A stretch of DNA of 64,000 nucleotides. Source: Microvelia longipes. Its lineage: Eukaryota; Arthropoda; Insecta; Hemiptera; Veliidae. The notes beneath the pieces are model-generated. The model was not told where the DNA came from. It saw only the letters and a list, made by a program, of their open reading frames with translations, and searched no databases. The DNA is taken from the NCBI GenBank assembly GCA_018340805.1, contig JACMZG010000008.1, positions 21,623,930 through 21,687,929 of the forward strand, in the 5' to 3' direction. The position numbers and the translations under genes are program-made. How positions within the stretch are numbered: the stretch's first letter is position 1; each line of letters opens with the position of its first letter. Shown here piece by piece: positions 22,287 to 34,259 of the stretch.

Positions 22287-22830
22287 CTGGGACGGAATGG
22301 CGATTGAGGGCGAGGGAGCCAGCCCTCCTTGGGCCCCTCACCATAAAATTAACAATTACCAACGTAATAAATATTTTTTAAAATAATAGTATATACATTT
22401 ATGTATTTATTATGATAAAAGGGGCACAATACTCTAAAGTTGGGCCTAAAGAGCTCCTAGAGACAATTTTTTTTAAATATAGGGCTTTAAGGCTTCTATT
22501 TATTTTACCTGGGCTTTTAAGGGCCCTAACATATTTGACCAGCAGCATTAAAGAGCTTTAGATATTTAATTTTTAAGTTATATTTTGATCTTAAATTAGT
22601 CTAAGTTAATTAATTAGACTAATTATTTAATTAATTAGTTGAAGTTAATTTAATAAGACCACAATAATCTGGGGTCGAATTAATTAAACTAAGCGTGCTA
22701 TAATCATAAGTACTACTCTTGTTAGAAGTGGACCCCTCTACTTGAAAAACAGTATGGGACTCCCCCTCTTTGGGCCCCTGGAGATGTAGTTTTGGGCCTT
22801 TCAACTCTCCTCGGGCCTTTTGGGTCACTG
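22287..22830. mobile_element. hAT-like non-autonomous insertion splitting family A
   Basis: About 544 bp between the two halves of one family A copy. The flanks TTTAAAAC (22279-22286) and TTGAAAAC (22831-22838) are a 7/8 matching 8-bp duplication, the size used by hAT transposases. The ends CTGGGAC and GTCACTG are short, imperfect inverted termini of the C(A/T)G...CAG type. GGGCCCC and GGGCCT words are repeated near both ends, as in many hAT MITEs. The minus-strand ORF at 22631-22828 shows no transposase motif. Confidence 0.7.
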
Positions 22831-22948
22831 TTGAAAACCTTCTAAGTTGTATTTACGAAGTTGTCTGTCTACATGTTATCATCTTAGTTTCCAATAATTA
22901 TATAAACTGGGTAACTGTACTATTTCCTTTGAGTTTTAAGATGTGTTT
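22831..22948 (+). repeat. Dispersed repeat family A, right piece of split copy
   Basis: GAAAACCTTCTAAGTTGTAT, TTACGAAGTTGTCTGTCTAC and CATCTTAGTTTCC resume the family A order interrupted at 22286, then the sequence passes into the 101-bp tandem array. Confidence 0.7.
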
Positions 22949-23632
22949 CTCCTACTGTGAGTTTTAAGTTATATTACCACGATAAATGATGTTCTTAAGG
23001 TATTTTTCCATGGTGACATTTCATAATCTGCTTCATGGTATAACTGGTTCTCCTACTGTGAGTTTTAAGTTATATTACCACGATAAATGATGTTCTTAAG
23101 GTATTGTTCCATGGTAACATTTCATAATCTGCTTCATGGTACAACTGGTTCTCCTACTGTGTTTTAAGTTATATTACCACGATAAATGATGTTCTTAAGG
23201 TATTGTTCCATGGTGACATTTCATAATCTGCTTCATGGTACAACTGGTTCTCCTACTGTGAGTTTTAAGTTATATTACCACGATAAATGATGTTCTTAAG
23301 GTATTGTTCCATGGTGACATTTCATAATCTGCTTCATGGTACAACTGGTTCTCCTACTGTGAGTTTTAAGTTATATTACCACGATAAATGATGTTCTTAA
23401 GGTATTGTTCCATGGTGACATTTCATAATCTGCTTCATGGTACAACTGGTTCTCCTACTGTGAGTTTTAAGTTGATAAATGATGTTCTTAAGGTATTGTT
23501 CCATGGTGACATTTCATAATTTGCTTCATGGTACAACTGGTTCTCCTACTGTGAGTTTTAAGTTGCATGACCTAGTTCTTCATGTCGACATTTCATAATC
23601 TACTTCATGGTACAACTGGTTCTCCTACTTAT
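22949..23632. repeat. Tandem array, ~101-bp unit, about 7 copies
   Basis: TCCTACTGTGAGTTTTAAGT recurs (with small changes) at 22950, 23051, 23152, 23251, 23352, 23453, 23544 and, truncated, 23623, giving spacings of 101, 101, 99, 101, 101, 91 and 79. Each unit also holds GATAAATGATGTTCTTAAGG and CCATGGTGACATTTCATAAT. The third unit lacks a GA and the sixth lacks ATATTACCAC; the last is degraded. Copies are very similar, so expansion is recent. No coding frame is kept. Confidence 0.97.
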
Positions 23633-23639
23633 AGTTTTT

Positions 23640-24446
23640 CTCATATCTTTGATCCACAATCGATTTAAATATATCTTGCCTTTAGATTTGTTCAGAGTTT
23701 ATAGTTAATATGCGTATTACTATCATTCACCCTAATGTAATGGTGTTTCTGCATAAACCTACTTAACATAATTCTTGGCGAAGTTTCAAACAAAATGTAG
23801 CTTTTATGAGATCTAGCATGGAATGAGGACTATGAAGTTATTTATGCATCCTTTACTCAGTGCAGTGCAGAATAAGCTCAACTTATTTATTGTACTACAG
23901 TTGAGTCACCTGTTCACAAATCAAGTATTTTTGCTACAAAGCTTTTCCTTTTTAGCTATACTTCTTGAGTCAAAAATAGTTTAAACAATTCTGATAGATT
24001 TTTGTTAAGGAAATACTAATATTGATTCTATTTATGCAATTCTGTAGTTCATTTATAAGTTCATAGTAAACATTTTAAATCTGAATTTTTAGTAGGTTTC
24101 GACACGCGAAGACTGCACAAAGCTGCTTTAAGTATATTTATTAGCCAATTTTGTATCTTTGTTTTGTGATTCAGCCAAGTTTGTAGCCAACTGTTTTATG
24201 CTTGCTTAAAATACAATTCATAGTTGTTTTTTTTTTTATGAAACAGTACATATTTCCCTCTTGTTTTGATTTTCTTTATAATTACTCTCAAAGTTTTATA
24301 TCGCTTTATGCTTCATACTGTAAATATAGTGTTTAAAATTCTAATGTTTTACAAGGCAATTATCATTAGTTTTATTTGTTCAAATCCCTTTCTTCTTTTG
24401 CTTTCCTATATCAAATAAATAGAAAAAGCGTTAATAGCAAAAATCT

Positions 24447-24447
<1 letters not shown>
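23640..24447. other. Non-coding stretch
   Basis: Nothing recognised on either strand. Confidence 0.5.
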
Positions 24448-24508
<61 letters not shown>

Positions 24509-24523
24509 ATATATATATATATA
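24448..24523. repeat. (TA)n microsatellite
   Basis: TA run with a TATATAAT phase break near 24505. Confidence 0.95.
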
Positions 24524-24565
24524 AACTTTATATGCATAAGCATCTATAACTATCTCCTATCCAAA

Positions 24566-24888
24566 AAATTGGTAAAGGGTACCAAGCATCTTTTTCTTAC
24601 ATTATCGGATTCGCTACGGTCATCTTTGCTACTTTGGGCTCTCTTCGGTCGAATAAGAAAATCGCCCAATTTGTATTGCATTTTGCTTTTGGACTCACTT
24701 TGCTTGTTCTCAGACATTAAAATATCATTGCTAATCACCACTGGACCCCATCCATGTACTGAGCACCACTGGGGATCTGACAAAAACCTTATATATACTA
24801 GCCGTAAAGAAATTAAACTTTAACTTTCTTTAACTATACCCACATGCATGTAGCCACACAACTTTGTAAAAACCACTCAAAAGGTCAA
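24566..24888 (-). repeat. Dispersed repeat family A, internally deleted copy
   Basis: The minus strand shows the 3' module (GATGCTTGGTACCCTTTACC end, GCGAATCCGATAAT, GAGTCCAAAAGCA) at about 24571-24710, then TGACCTTTTGAGTGGTTTTT from the 5' half at about 24866-24885. The middle is missing. Overlapping ORFs on both strands are repeat-derived. Confidence 0.65.
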
Positions 24889-24889
24889 T

Positions 24890-25700
24890 TAAAGTCCATA
24901 AGTAATTAAAATTACTTATCTTCAGTATAAATAAAGAAATGAAAGGAAATAAAATTATAACCATGTATGTCCAAGTTCGAAAGTGCATCGCCGGATTGCT
25001 TCTTTTGTAATGGGTTACAGGTCAAAATTAATTTCAGATGTATAAATTTCTTAACAATTTGTTTTAGTTGTAGTAAACATCCATCTAAATATACGGCCTC
25101 CCTGTGGCTGCTTCGTTGCCACATTGTTGCTGTTTTACTATTATTTTTTGTTACGTGGCATTTACCATGTATTTAGCAAAATTGTATCGACTTGACTCAT
25201 AGGTCCGCTCATAGCCCCTCCGGGGCCACATAGACATGTACATATATACAACAAGGTATATGTAGTATATATGTATAATGTATGTATATATGTAAGTATA
25301 TATGTATGTATTTCACCCAATGTGTAGTACTAGAAACCTTCTTTTTAATCATTGGTGATAAGGTCATAATTAAGTTATTTGTCAATTGATACATTTTTTC
25401 GGACATATATACTTTTATTATTAGGAAGTTTATTAGTAGGGTATTATTAGGAGTTTGTATGTTTGCTCCTTGTTATTAGGATGTTAGCCCTCAGGCGGGC
25501 TACATTTACGACTCAACATTTAGTTCAATCATTATGTCTACAAGTTTTAATGTTATTATTTTAGATGTTTTTAACAAGCATGCTCACGTAACAAGTCAAT
25601 TAGTAACAGTTTGGGTGTATTGGAAAATTATTACGTAATGTTAAAAATATTTCCACGACTTTCTAAACATTTAGTGAAAACTTAATAATAATTATAAACC
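24890..25700. other. Non-coding stretch with TATG-rich simple sequence
   Basis: A TATG/TATA-rich simple region lies at about 25230-25310. ORFs at 24912-25176 overlap on both strands and have no domain. Confidence 0.45.
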
Positions 25701-25978
25701 AAGAGCCCAGGGTTGTTTTATTAATAAAAAGTGTAATGGCTGGAACCGGTCTTAATTTTTCGTAAATACCTTCATGAACAAGGATCTGTAATTCTGCAGA
25801 CTCGTATCGGATGGGTGTCCCAGGCAGAACGCACTTTACAGGTCAAATTTACCACCCAAGTTAATAAAAAGTGTAATGGCTGGAAACGGTTTTAATTTTT
25901 CGTAAATACCTTCCTAAACAAGGATCTGCAATTCTGCCGACTCCTCCTCCAATTCCTCCAAGACCCCTGGGCCCTAAG
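25701..25978. repeat. Direct duplication inside a possible short element
   Basis: TTAATAAAAAGTGTAATGGC to the GACTC end (25721-25803) is repeated at 25861-25943 with few changes, period 140. The block is bounded by AGAGCCCAGGG (about 25701) and CCCTGGGCCCT (about 25966), which are near-inverse. It may be a small element with short inverted ends and an internal duplication, or simply a duplicated segment. Confidence 0.65.
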
Positions 25979-27345
25979 TCCAACTAAGGTGAGATTTTAT
26001 CAAAACTTTAATTAAGATATTCTCTAAATTCGAGCCATCGGAATCAATTCAACACAAGTTAAAGATACGCTTTTAATATTTTAAGATAGTGCAACATCCT
26101 TGTTACTTATTATAACCATATAGAATTTGTAAAATCTCTGGTTGGCAAGTTATTTCCCGTTGAATTGTGTGGGACATTGTCTTTCATTCATGTTGTCCTA
26201 CATGTCTGAAATAATCACTCAAATTGAAAGCGAAACATGGGATTCATCATTTACATTGCCGCGGTCACAACCGGTAGACCTGTGAACGTAATCTTTTCTT
26301 CTGTTAAGCTATTATATGTAATTTAGTTTTAACGAAAGAAAGGTTGGCTTAATATGTATATAGTTAAATTTACACACCATTGCATGCTTTGATTTGCGTT
26401 AGTTCGAACGCAGATAAATTATTCATCTAGAGCTATGCGGAGTCAAGAATAAATTGTAGTATTTTGTCAACCTGAAGAAAGGGCCTTGGGGATGCAACTT
26501 CTGCTTGGTGGGGTGTGTAATTTTAAAATGGTACATTTTCACGATGGAAATTTGCTAACTTAGTTTTTTCATAAAATTGAGTACGGTGTATATATCATAA
26601 AATATTGAAATACATTAAGTGTATACCTTCATGTATATTTAGATTTATCAATATGTATTTTTGGTCTATAACTGGTCTTATTTGAAACTTTTAAGGTTAA
26701 ATTGATTGACCCTATCGTTAAATTTTAAACAAAGTGGTGAAGTCATTAAGTTGGGTCCGTGAGGACATATTGTTAGCAAATAATAGGCCTGAGTTCTTTG
26801 TGCTTAGTCCATTTCAAGTAAGCATTCATATAGGTGAATTGAAGCCAAGCAGAATTGACCTCCTCAGAATTAAAGACTCCCCAGTTCTTCGCTTACAATG
26901 CTGACGACCTCAATGGCGAAAATATCTTTAAAAATTCGCTAAATCCCTTGACCGGCCTCTATTTATGAGTTCCTAAGCTTTAAAACATTCTGCTCACGAA
27001 ACTTGTGTGAGTCAATATTTTATCCTGGCCAATTTTATAAATATAGTTTATTTATAATTAGTATTTATTATTGGCTGGATTCCATTTATCGCTGCATCCT
27101 TTTCTGAAGAAGCGACCTTTAGAATCTATACCCCATGAGAGTCATAAATATGACTTTTTGAACTGAGTTTATTTTTTGATTAGCTACAAAAGATTATACA
27201 CGCTGGAGGCTATAAAAGCGCATTAAAAGTTATTGTGCTGTAAATTGTAAATTATAATATTATTTTGAAATTAAACGCTCAGGTATGGGATTAATCCAAC
27301 TTATATTTTGTCTTGTACTAAATCTTTTAAGGATTAAGTTCAATA
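25979..27345. other. Non-coding stretch
   Basis: No exon or known repeat recognised. Somewhat less AT-rich around 26150-26290 and 26830-26960, but every frame is broken by stops. Confidence 0.45.
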
Positions 27346-28286
27346 ATTTTACTTTTCCTCACTTATATCGTAGGTATATAGGAAAAGTATTGTGTTCACC
27401 CTAAAAATTCTAAATCGAGTTCTCATCATAATTATCAGTTTCAGGCATTTTTATGACGTTCCAAGTGGTTGTCGTCATGCTTTGTGTTTGTGTCACGCAT
27501 AACTACCGCTGTGTTTATACTAGAGATTTAACATTTATCACAAAATCAAACTTTATGTCTATCTAAAACTTGACTTATGTTGTGCTGTCCGTAAGATGGT
27601 ATTTTTCAGACTGCAACAACCTAGTTTTCTGAGTCATCAAAATTAAAAAAAAAATCTTATAATGTAAAAATTTGACAAATCGAATTTTTACAAAAATGTA
27701 CATCTATAGGTGTTCAATGGATCCAATAAATTTCATTGTGACATTATTTCCCATTTTAAAAATGTTTTCTATTAAATTTTAAAATTTTGGCGGCCTATAA
27801 CTTGTTATTTTTTAACAGCATTTCGACGATCGGCTTATCGTCTGATAGCAAATTTATAATACATTATTAGTAATAATTTCATAGCTATTAAACTTTTAGT
27901 TTGTAAGCTACAGAAGAACATACATATTAATTTGATTCACACATAAAGTTAAATCAAAAAGTTTGTTTACATCATTGCAATAACATATCCTGTGATTCAA
28001 TGATAAAATGCAGTGCTAATATTTAAGAACTGTACTAAAAAAGAAGTAGGTAGCCAAGTATGATCACATGTCTTGAAAGCATTCGTGAATGCAGTATTAT
28101 CCTTCCATTATTATCGTATTATCCATACGAGCCCGAAATTATAACCTACTATAGACATTGGGTTACTATTCTAATCTATGTTGAGCGCAGCGATACCGAA
28201 GTAATACTACCTTAGGCTTTGGATAATCATGTCATTCTAAGGACAAGCCAAGCGAGTCCGAAGTTGTGACTGAGGTACCCTGTACT
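27346..28286 (+). repeat. Dispersed repeat family A, full-length but diverged
   Basis: Starts TTTTACTTTTCCTCACTTAT and GTAGGTATATAGGAAAAGTA, then GTTTCAGGCATTTTTATGAC, and ends with GACAAGCCAAGCGAGTCCGA and GAGGTACCCTGTACTTG. Its interior differs from 20697 more than that copy does from 40491, so it may be an older subfamily shared with the 38311 copy (CACTTTTATGACGG). Confidence 0.75.
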
Positions 28287-28490
28287 TGTAATTTTTAAAT
28301 TGGTTGGTTTAGTTGATAAATAAGTTGGTATTAGTGTTCATCTGCTTTTGCTGGTTTAGCATTTATACCAAATTAATTAAGTACCAGTGAGACTTAATTC
28401 ATGAACTATGTTTATGAGAATTTTTTACATTTTAATTAATTAATACTAATTTTAAAATGAGATTTTACTTTTTTTTAAATAAATACATAA

Positions 28491-29012
28491 CTTTTTACAT
28501 TTTCTTTTTTATACTATGGGTATGTAGGAAAAGAAATATGTTCGCACTTTAGTCCAAATCTGAGATTTTACCAGATTTTATTCGCTTTAGGCATTTATAA
28601 AACTTAAGTGATTATAACCAAATGTTCTGTATATATGTGTTTGTATGTGTGAGTTTTTTGTCATTGTAACCCCCTGTGTTTTATGCTAATAAGTTATTTT
28701 AGATTAGTGATGCTAGAGAGTTTAAACTCTGTTCAAAAATCAACCTTTGGGAGTATTTATTTTTATTTTAATGCGGCAAGTATATATACGTTTGTTGCCG
28801 TACATTTGTTTATTTGAAGCTGGTTCGAGCGTAGAAAAGTAGAGCATTGAGAAAATATCCAGAGTCAGTATTCGAGAATAAATAAATGTGGAAGAAAACA
28901 TTTGTTTACTGTCTGATGACTAGCGAAGCAAATGCCAAGTGTTGAGGATGGACTAGCGAATCCGATATTGGGGATTCCGAAATGTGGGAGAATTCTTAGG
29001 TACCCTGTACTC
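28491..29012 (+). repeat. Dispersed repeat family A, shortened copy
   Basis: TATGGGTATGTAGGAAAAG, then TTCGCTTTAGGCATTTATAA and TATGTGTTTGTATGTGTGAG, then a jump to AATGCGGCAAGTATATATAC and the end module (GATGACTAGCGAAGC ... AGGTACCCTGTACTCC). About 350-400 bp of the interior is absent. It follows the previous copy by about 200 bp in the same orientation. Confidence 0.75.
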
Positions 29013-29890
29013 CATTATTTTTAAAGTTTATGTACGTGTATTATTCTATCTGTTATCTATAGAAGAACTGACAATAATGTCCGTTTCATTTAACTATTTT
29101 TAATTCTATTTACATTTATCTCACAGTCAACTGATATAATATAATCGACAGCTTATTACAACTATGTCTTATTAAGTCCTTGTAGATAATTAATCAAAAT
29201 TTTATTACATAGAGCACGTGTCTTGCCAGAGATATATAGCTAGGAATTCAACAGCTGTTAAACACTGTTATCAGAACGTATTATGTCCGGGGTCAACAGC
29301 CCTGGCGCCTTGTCTCGATGTAGACCAGAACTAGACCTACTTATATACTTAGCTCAAAACTACTGATTATACTTAACCGATTAAATAGTAAACTTCTTAA
29401 TTTAATTATACTATTATTTTAATGGAGTTTTTAGGTTTCACTCCCTCTTTTTTAAACTTTATATTTTCTCTTCTTTTTTTTCAAGGTTCCTCTAATCCTT
29501 TCGTTATTTTATGAATACAAATACATGTAATTCTAATTAGATTTTCTTGTAGTTTCTAATGACTATTTAAAAAAAATATCCAAAAAAATGTTATTGGTGT
29601 TTTATTTGGCATTATGCCAAATATAATTAGGTAATATTTTTTTTACTTAGTTTTTTAAGTGGAAACAAAACCGAATATATAGTTGGCAAAATATGTTGTG
29701 CGTTTTTTCGTACAGTTAAAGCTTTTATCTCATAGATAATATAAATTTCTTTATATTATAAATAAATTTATAATATAAATTGCCTCAAACGCAAGCGTCG
29801 TTGAGGCTTGCGAACCTCAACGACAGAGTTATTTTAAAAATAATAAACCTAAATACTGTAAAAAATACGATACAAAATTAGCACCGGTAT
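29013..29890. other. Non-coding stretch
   Basis: No gene seen. A short imperfect hairpin of TTATAATATAAA type lies around 29755-29780, and a CTCAACG...CGTTGAG-like pair at about 29790-29820. Confidence 0.45.
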
Positions 29891-29892
29891 CA

Positions 29893-29966
29893 AGATTTGA
29901 ACCCAGAAACCCTCGGTTTAAGAAGTCTTAGCGACCCGGTTTTATTGAATTCAGCACCCCAAGGAG
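29893..29966 (-). repeat. tRNA-like segment, possible SINE head
   Basis: On the minus strand GGGTTCAAATCTTGATACCG is a good B box plus T-arm continuation, preceded by a Leu/Ser-like variable part (GGGTCGCTAAGACTTCTTAA). The A box is poor, so a tRNA-derived SINE fragment or tRNA pseudogene is likelier than a functional tRNA. Confidence 0.4.
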
Positions 29967-30079
29967 CATCACCTTACTCGAAAATTATTTTTGACTGACC
30001 GTTATTTTGGTTTTCTGTTATTTTCCACGTTTTTTTTACTTTACGAAAATCTGTTAAAAATACATACATACACACACAG

Positions 30080-30086
30080 ATATATA

Positions 30087-30117
<31 letters not shown>

Positions 30118-30146
30118 ATATATATAATATATATATATATATATAA
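30080..30146. repeat. (TA)n microsatellite with CA lead
   Basis: A CACACACA run at about 30070 passes into TA repeats with AATA phase breaks. Confidence 0.95.
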
Positions 30147-31084
30147 TAAATTTCCGCGAACGTTACTCTAAAAACCAATTTGAATATTCACACGAGCCAC
30201 TAGCGATTTTTTTCCAAAGTAAATTTGCTAAAAAGGGGGTACATATCTTATGAACATGTAATGATTCCCTCTCCTTTAAGATGTAGGGAATCAATGAACA
30301 AATAAATAAACTAATAAAGGGACCAACATACGAACGTAATTACGTTGAATATAAAAGCATTATGCAAACAGTTAATTTGAGTACACAATTATAAACAATT
30401 TTTGATTGCATGCACCTTTCCGAGTAACAGCATATCATTAAAACTAATTTCAGGGCTTTTTTTTAATTAAAAGGAAATTTAAAAAAAAATTTGCAAACAT
30501 GAACATGAAGCGTGTGTGTTTTTATTTGTTATTTTTGTGTTTAGCTTAATTAAAAAACTTTATCCTCTTTTATTTAGGACCTTTGTTAGTTTGTAGAGAT
30601 GTTTTATTAGGCTAGCTGTATGTTTGTGGACGAGGTCTATTCCAATAAGTAGTTTAGTAAATTTCATGTTAGTCAAGGGTAGAAGGAAAACGAAGGAGAG
30701 AGTGAATCGATACATTCCTTGATGTAAAGGAACCTTTCATGCTTATTATATGTTACTTTCGTTTTATAGACTTAATTAAGCACCGTGTTTAGTATATGTT
30801 TGCCCTTTATTTTGTAGTTTCCCTTTTTATAATAATTATTTCTTTTTTTGGAAAATGATCTTTGCTAAAAGGAAATTTAGCAAAGATAGTTCTGACTATT
30901 AAACCGAAACAAAAAAATAACTAGGGTCAATTAATGAACAAAGATTCAACTTTTTTAAACCTTAAATAAAAGTGCTGTTGAACAAAGAGAGCTGTCAACT
31001 TAGATTTTGGATATTTTGTTCAGAACCAAAGATATTTATGGAAAAGCAAGTACAGTTTACACAATATAATTGTGTCTGTGTGAC
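30147..31084. other. Non-coding stretch
   Basis: Nothing recognisable. The ORF at 30972-31157 runs into the foldback arm and is not supported. Confidence 0.45.
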
Positions 31085-31490
31085 ACCTAGGTATTGCTAC
31101 ATGTGGGAATCATGTAGCAATCATTCGACATTCGTCATCATTGATAGCTCAACGTAATGTCATGTCATACTCTGTTTCGTTACATCTTAAAATATATATT
31201 GTGTCAACTATTCATGTTTTGCAAAGCTAGGTAGTAGCAAATGATAATATGTTTTGCTCGCCAAGCATGATGACGGTAAGAGAGCACTGCTCGTCTCTGG
31301 TAAATACTTCACATTATATTCTTCGGAATTTTTATTGAAGTAAATTCAGGCTCTATCGGCGTACTGAGTTAGACGTAACGAATCAGAGTGGGACATTACA
31401 TTATGTCGAGCCATTAATGTTGACGAATGACGAACGATGGAACAGTTCCTAGATATAGCATTGCATTTTGCTTGTTACATTTCCTAGGAG
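31085..31490. mobile_element. Foldback element with ~100-bp arms
   Basis: The left arm (about 31085-31188: CATTCGACATTCGTCATCAT ... CTCAACGTAATGTCATGTCA ... CTGTTTCGTTACATC) is the inverse of the right arm (about 31370-31490: GACGTAACGAATCAGAGTGG ... ATTATGTCGAGCCATTAATG ... GACGAATGACGAACGATGG). The centre is about 180 bp and non-coding. Class cannot be set without termini and target duplications. Confidence 0.7.
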
Positions 31491-31556
31491 TCTCTCGCAC
31501 AATTGTATTGTGTCAACTATACATGTTTTGCAAAACTCGATAGTATCAAATGATAC
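31196..31556 (+). repeat. Repeat family F, two direct copies
   Basis: A ~50-bp word (TTGTGTCAACTATTCATGTT ... TTTGCAAAGC ... AGCAAATGATA) at 31196-31248 recurs at 31505-31556 and again at 54421-54472. One copy lies within the foldback centre and one just outside it. Confidence 0.75.
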
Positions 31557-32950
31557 AAGTACAGTTTACTCCACTTTTTACGACCCTTAAGGTGGGTAAA
31601 ACCTTTTAAAATAGAAATATCTCATTGTTAGAAATAATTAAAGTTTACGAAGCGTTTTTCAGACATTATGTCTGCTTCTCGGCATCCTAAGCACTGTTTA
31701 AAGTTAATAGGATGTAAAGTAGAGGACCATTTTTCCAGGACCTCTTCATGTTTCAGATGATTTAGAAAAGATAGAAAAAAGTTTTACATATTGCCACTGT
31801 TGGGGTTCTTTCTTTAGAACCTTAAACACTGAGAGTTGCAAAAATGCACTAAAATATGTATAACCATCTACTCTGACATTGTAAAAATATTCATATGAAT
31901 TCCGTATTGTCTCAACAAAATGTAAGAAGTAATGTATGGTAAAATTCAAATTAAAGCAGAAGTGATGGAATTCAAATATTTAAGCAGATATGTGATAGAA
32001 AGAGCATTTTGGTTGTTTAAAAGAAAATTACTGCATTTCTAATTTTGACATTTTCTAAAACCAACGACGTTTATATTTACATTTCAACCTTTATACCTCT
32101 ATATGAATACTTTACGTCTCTCTCTAGCTTATTAGAATTAAAGACAAACCAAATAAGATATTCTTAATTCCTTGTTCACACTCTTTGTTACTAAAGTCTC
32201 AAATTTTCTTTACGCTTTACTACGCCTCGTTGCACATTCACATCCGAAATATCATTTGAAGTTCTAACCCAGGCCCAGGCTAAGGAATCCTTTATTTCAT
32301 TGTCAAAGGTCGTTTACCTTGGTTATAAGGTGTTATATGTTTGCACTTTTTTTAATTGTGTTTTTGTATCTGCACTTTTTCTTTGCATTTTCTACATGAG
32401 TGCACAATTTAAAAACGAAAAGAGTATGTTGTGTTAACTAATTAAAGGAAGCTACTAATAATACTGATATTAAGTTTAATTTATTGAGGATATGTACTGT
32501 CTTTGTTTTTTATACTTTTTTCTTGTTAGTTGTGTTTTAAATATAACTACAACAGACGATGGATATTTAATCACCGAGCAGTTTTAAAAGTTTATGAAGA
32601 TTACAATTTAAGTTTCATTTATCCTCTAATTACTTATATACTTATCTTTTAATTACTTTGCGTTGGTTGCAATTAATTACATTCTTCATTTGATTTTTTT
32701 TTTATTTTATTTAAATTTACTTTAAATTAAATAATTTCTTTTTATTTTCGGTAGTTATTTTTAAACCGTAAGTTTCTTTTAATCTCTAATTAGTTAATTT
32801 ATTTTATAAGGTTTTTTATCTTATTTTTTTATCTTGCATGCAGCTCCGATTCGAATTTTAAAAAAAAGATCTATATATTAATTAAATTTGATAAAAAATA
32901 TTTGCATTGCCTGTTTTTTATTTTTTCTTTCGCCTTAATCGACATTAGAG
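31557..32950. other. AT-rich non-coding stretch
   Basis: No exon recognised. The 67-codon minus ORF at 31746 has no domain. Confidence 0.5.
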
Positions 32951-32952
32951 AA

Positions 32953-33065
32953 ACAATTCTGGCGCGGAGGTCCGCATACCGGACGAACTTCTTGCTCAAC
33001 AATCCATTCTTTGCTTAATTTTCCGGTTTATGCTTTATACTTGAGCTTAGTCACAACTTTTTGTT
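32953..33065 (+). mobile_element. Family D MITE, single-end fragment
   Basis: CAATTCTGGCGCGGAGGTCC, GCATACCGGACGAA and CTTCTTGCTCAACAATCC match the left end of the copy at 46016. No matching right end was found within the next kilobase, so this is a solo end or truncated copy. Confidence 0.6.
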
Positions 33066-34259
33066 TATTTCATTCTTCGCACGCATTTCAAGCCCTGTTT
33101 ATGCTAATATAAGGGTATTTTTTTTTATAAGGATCTGGAAAAAGTAAATAACATATTGTAATTGTTGAGTCACAACTACAGCAGTTGTCTCAAATTTATT
33201 TTTTTTTAATCCCAACTTTTTATAACTTTAGCAGTTGTGCTATAGTTATAAAGGAAACTTAAGCAAGAAATTGATTCTTGACTTCCAATTGAATCAGCAA
33301 AACGGTTTAAAGATGTCGTCACTATCTGGTTTTCAATAAGGGGTCCGTGTCCTCTTGAAGGTTGATTTTTTTTTATCAAGTTTGATTATTGACGGATTTA
33401 TTGAACGGACTTGTGTCACACTCTCAGACTCTGAATACGCTATGCGAGCTAGCGTAATTGTTGCAAGGATAATTTACTAAATAGTTTTTTGAATGGTGAC
33501 TTAATAGAGTAATGTAGCATTCAAATCTTTTCTTAAACATTTAAATTAAATTTAAGATAAGTCTGTCATAATAATTTATTTGTTAACCTAACTCGGGGAA
33601 AATTAATTTTTAACCCTCAGCAAGCCAATAAGTTTTCTTAGGTTACAAACAAAACAACCATTATTTTGCTTTTTTGCTTATTTTTACATTTTTTTATTTT
33701 TGGGTTCAAACTGATGATTTGTTGTATATTTTTAATGAGAGCACCCTCTCTTCCTTTTATAACGCGTTTCCAGCTTAAAAATAAATATATACAACTTTAT
33801 ATTTATTTTAAATATGAATAATGCATTAACTTAAAATAGGCTGGTTACATTGCCCTTTGTGAAACTCAAGTATGTAACCTTTGTTGAAAATGCACATACC
33901 AAGACTAACTGATATAAAAAGGTAACAGTGAGAGAAAATGGTTGCCATGACGACACAAGTGAATTATCTTCTACTTGATTACTTTTTCCTTTCTGTAAAT
34001 AAAAGACTTAACCAGACTATGACAACATATTTACCATACATAGCTAACATATTTATGTATCGATAAGCTTGAAAAAAAAACTTTATCCTTATTTATTTTA
34101 CTTGAGTTATTTTTATTACCAGGTAACCTTGGTTACAACCTAGTGCGAGGTCACTGAATATTTTGTCTGCCCTTAGTTTCTATCAAAGGCAGTAGGACGA
34201 TCTGTGGCATCTGTTTTATTTAAAATCACGGGACGTTTAGGCACACACAAATTTGTTTA
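33066..34259. other. AT-rich non-coding stretch
   Basis: Nothing recognised on either strand. Confidence 0.5.

Noticed and set aside
29893..29966. Functional tRNA gene on the minus strand
   Set aside because: The B box is good but the A box is poor and no full cloverleaf is visible.
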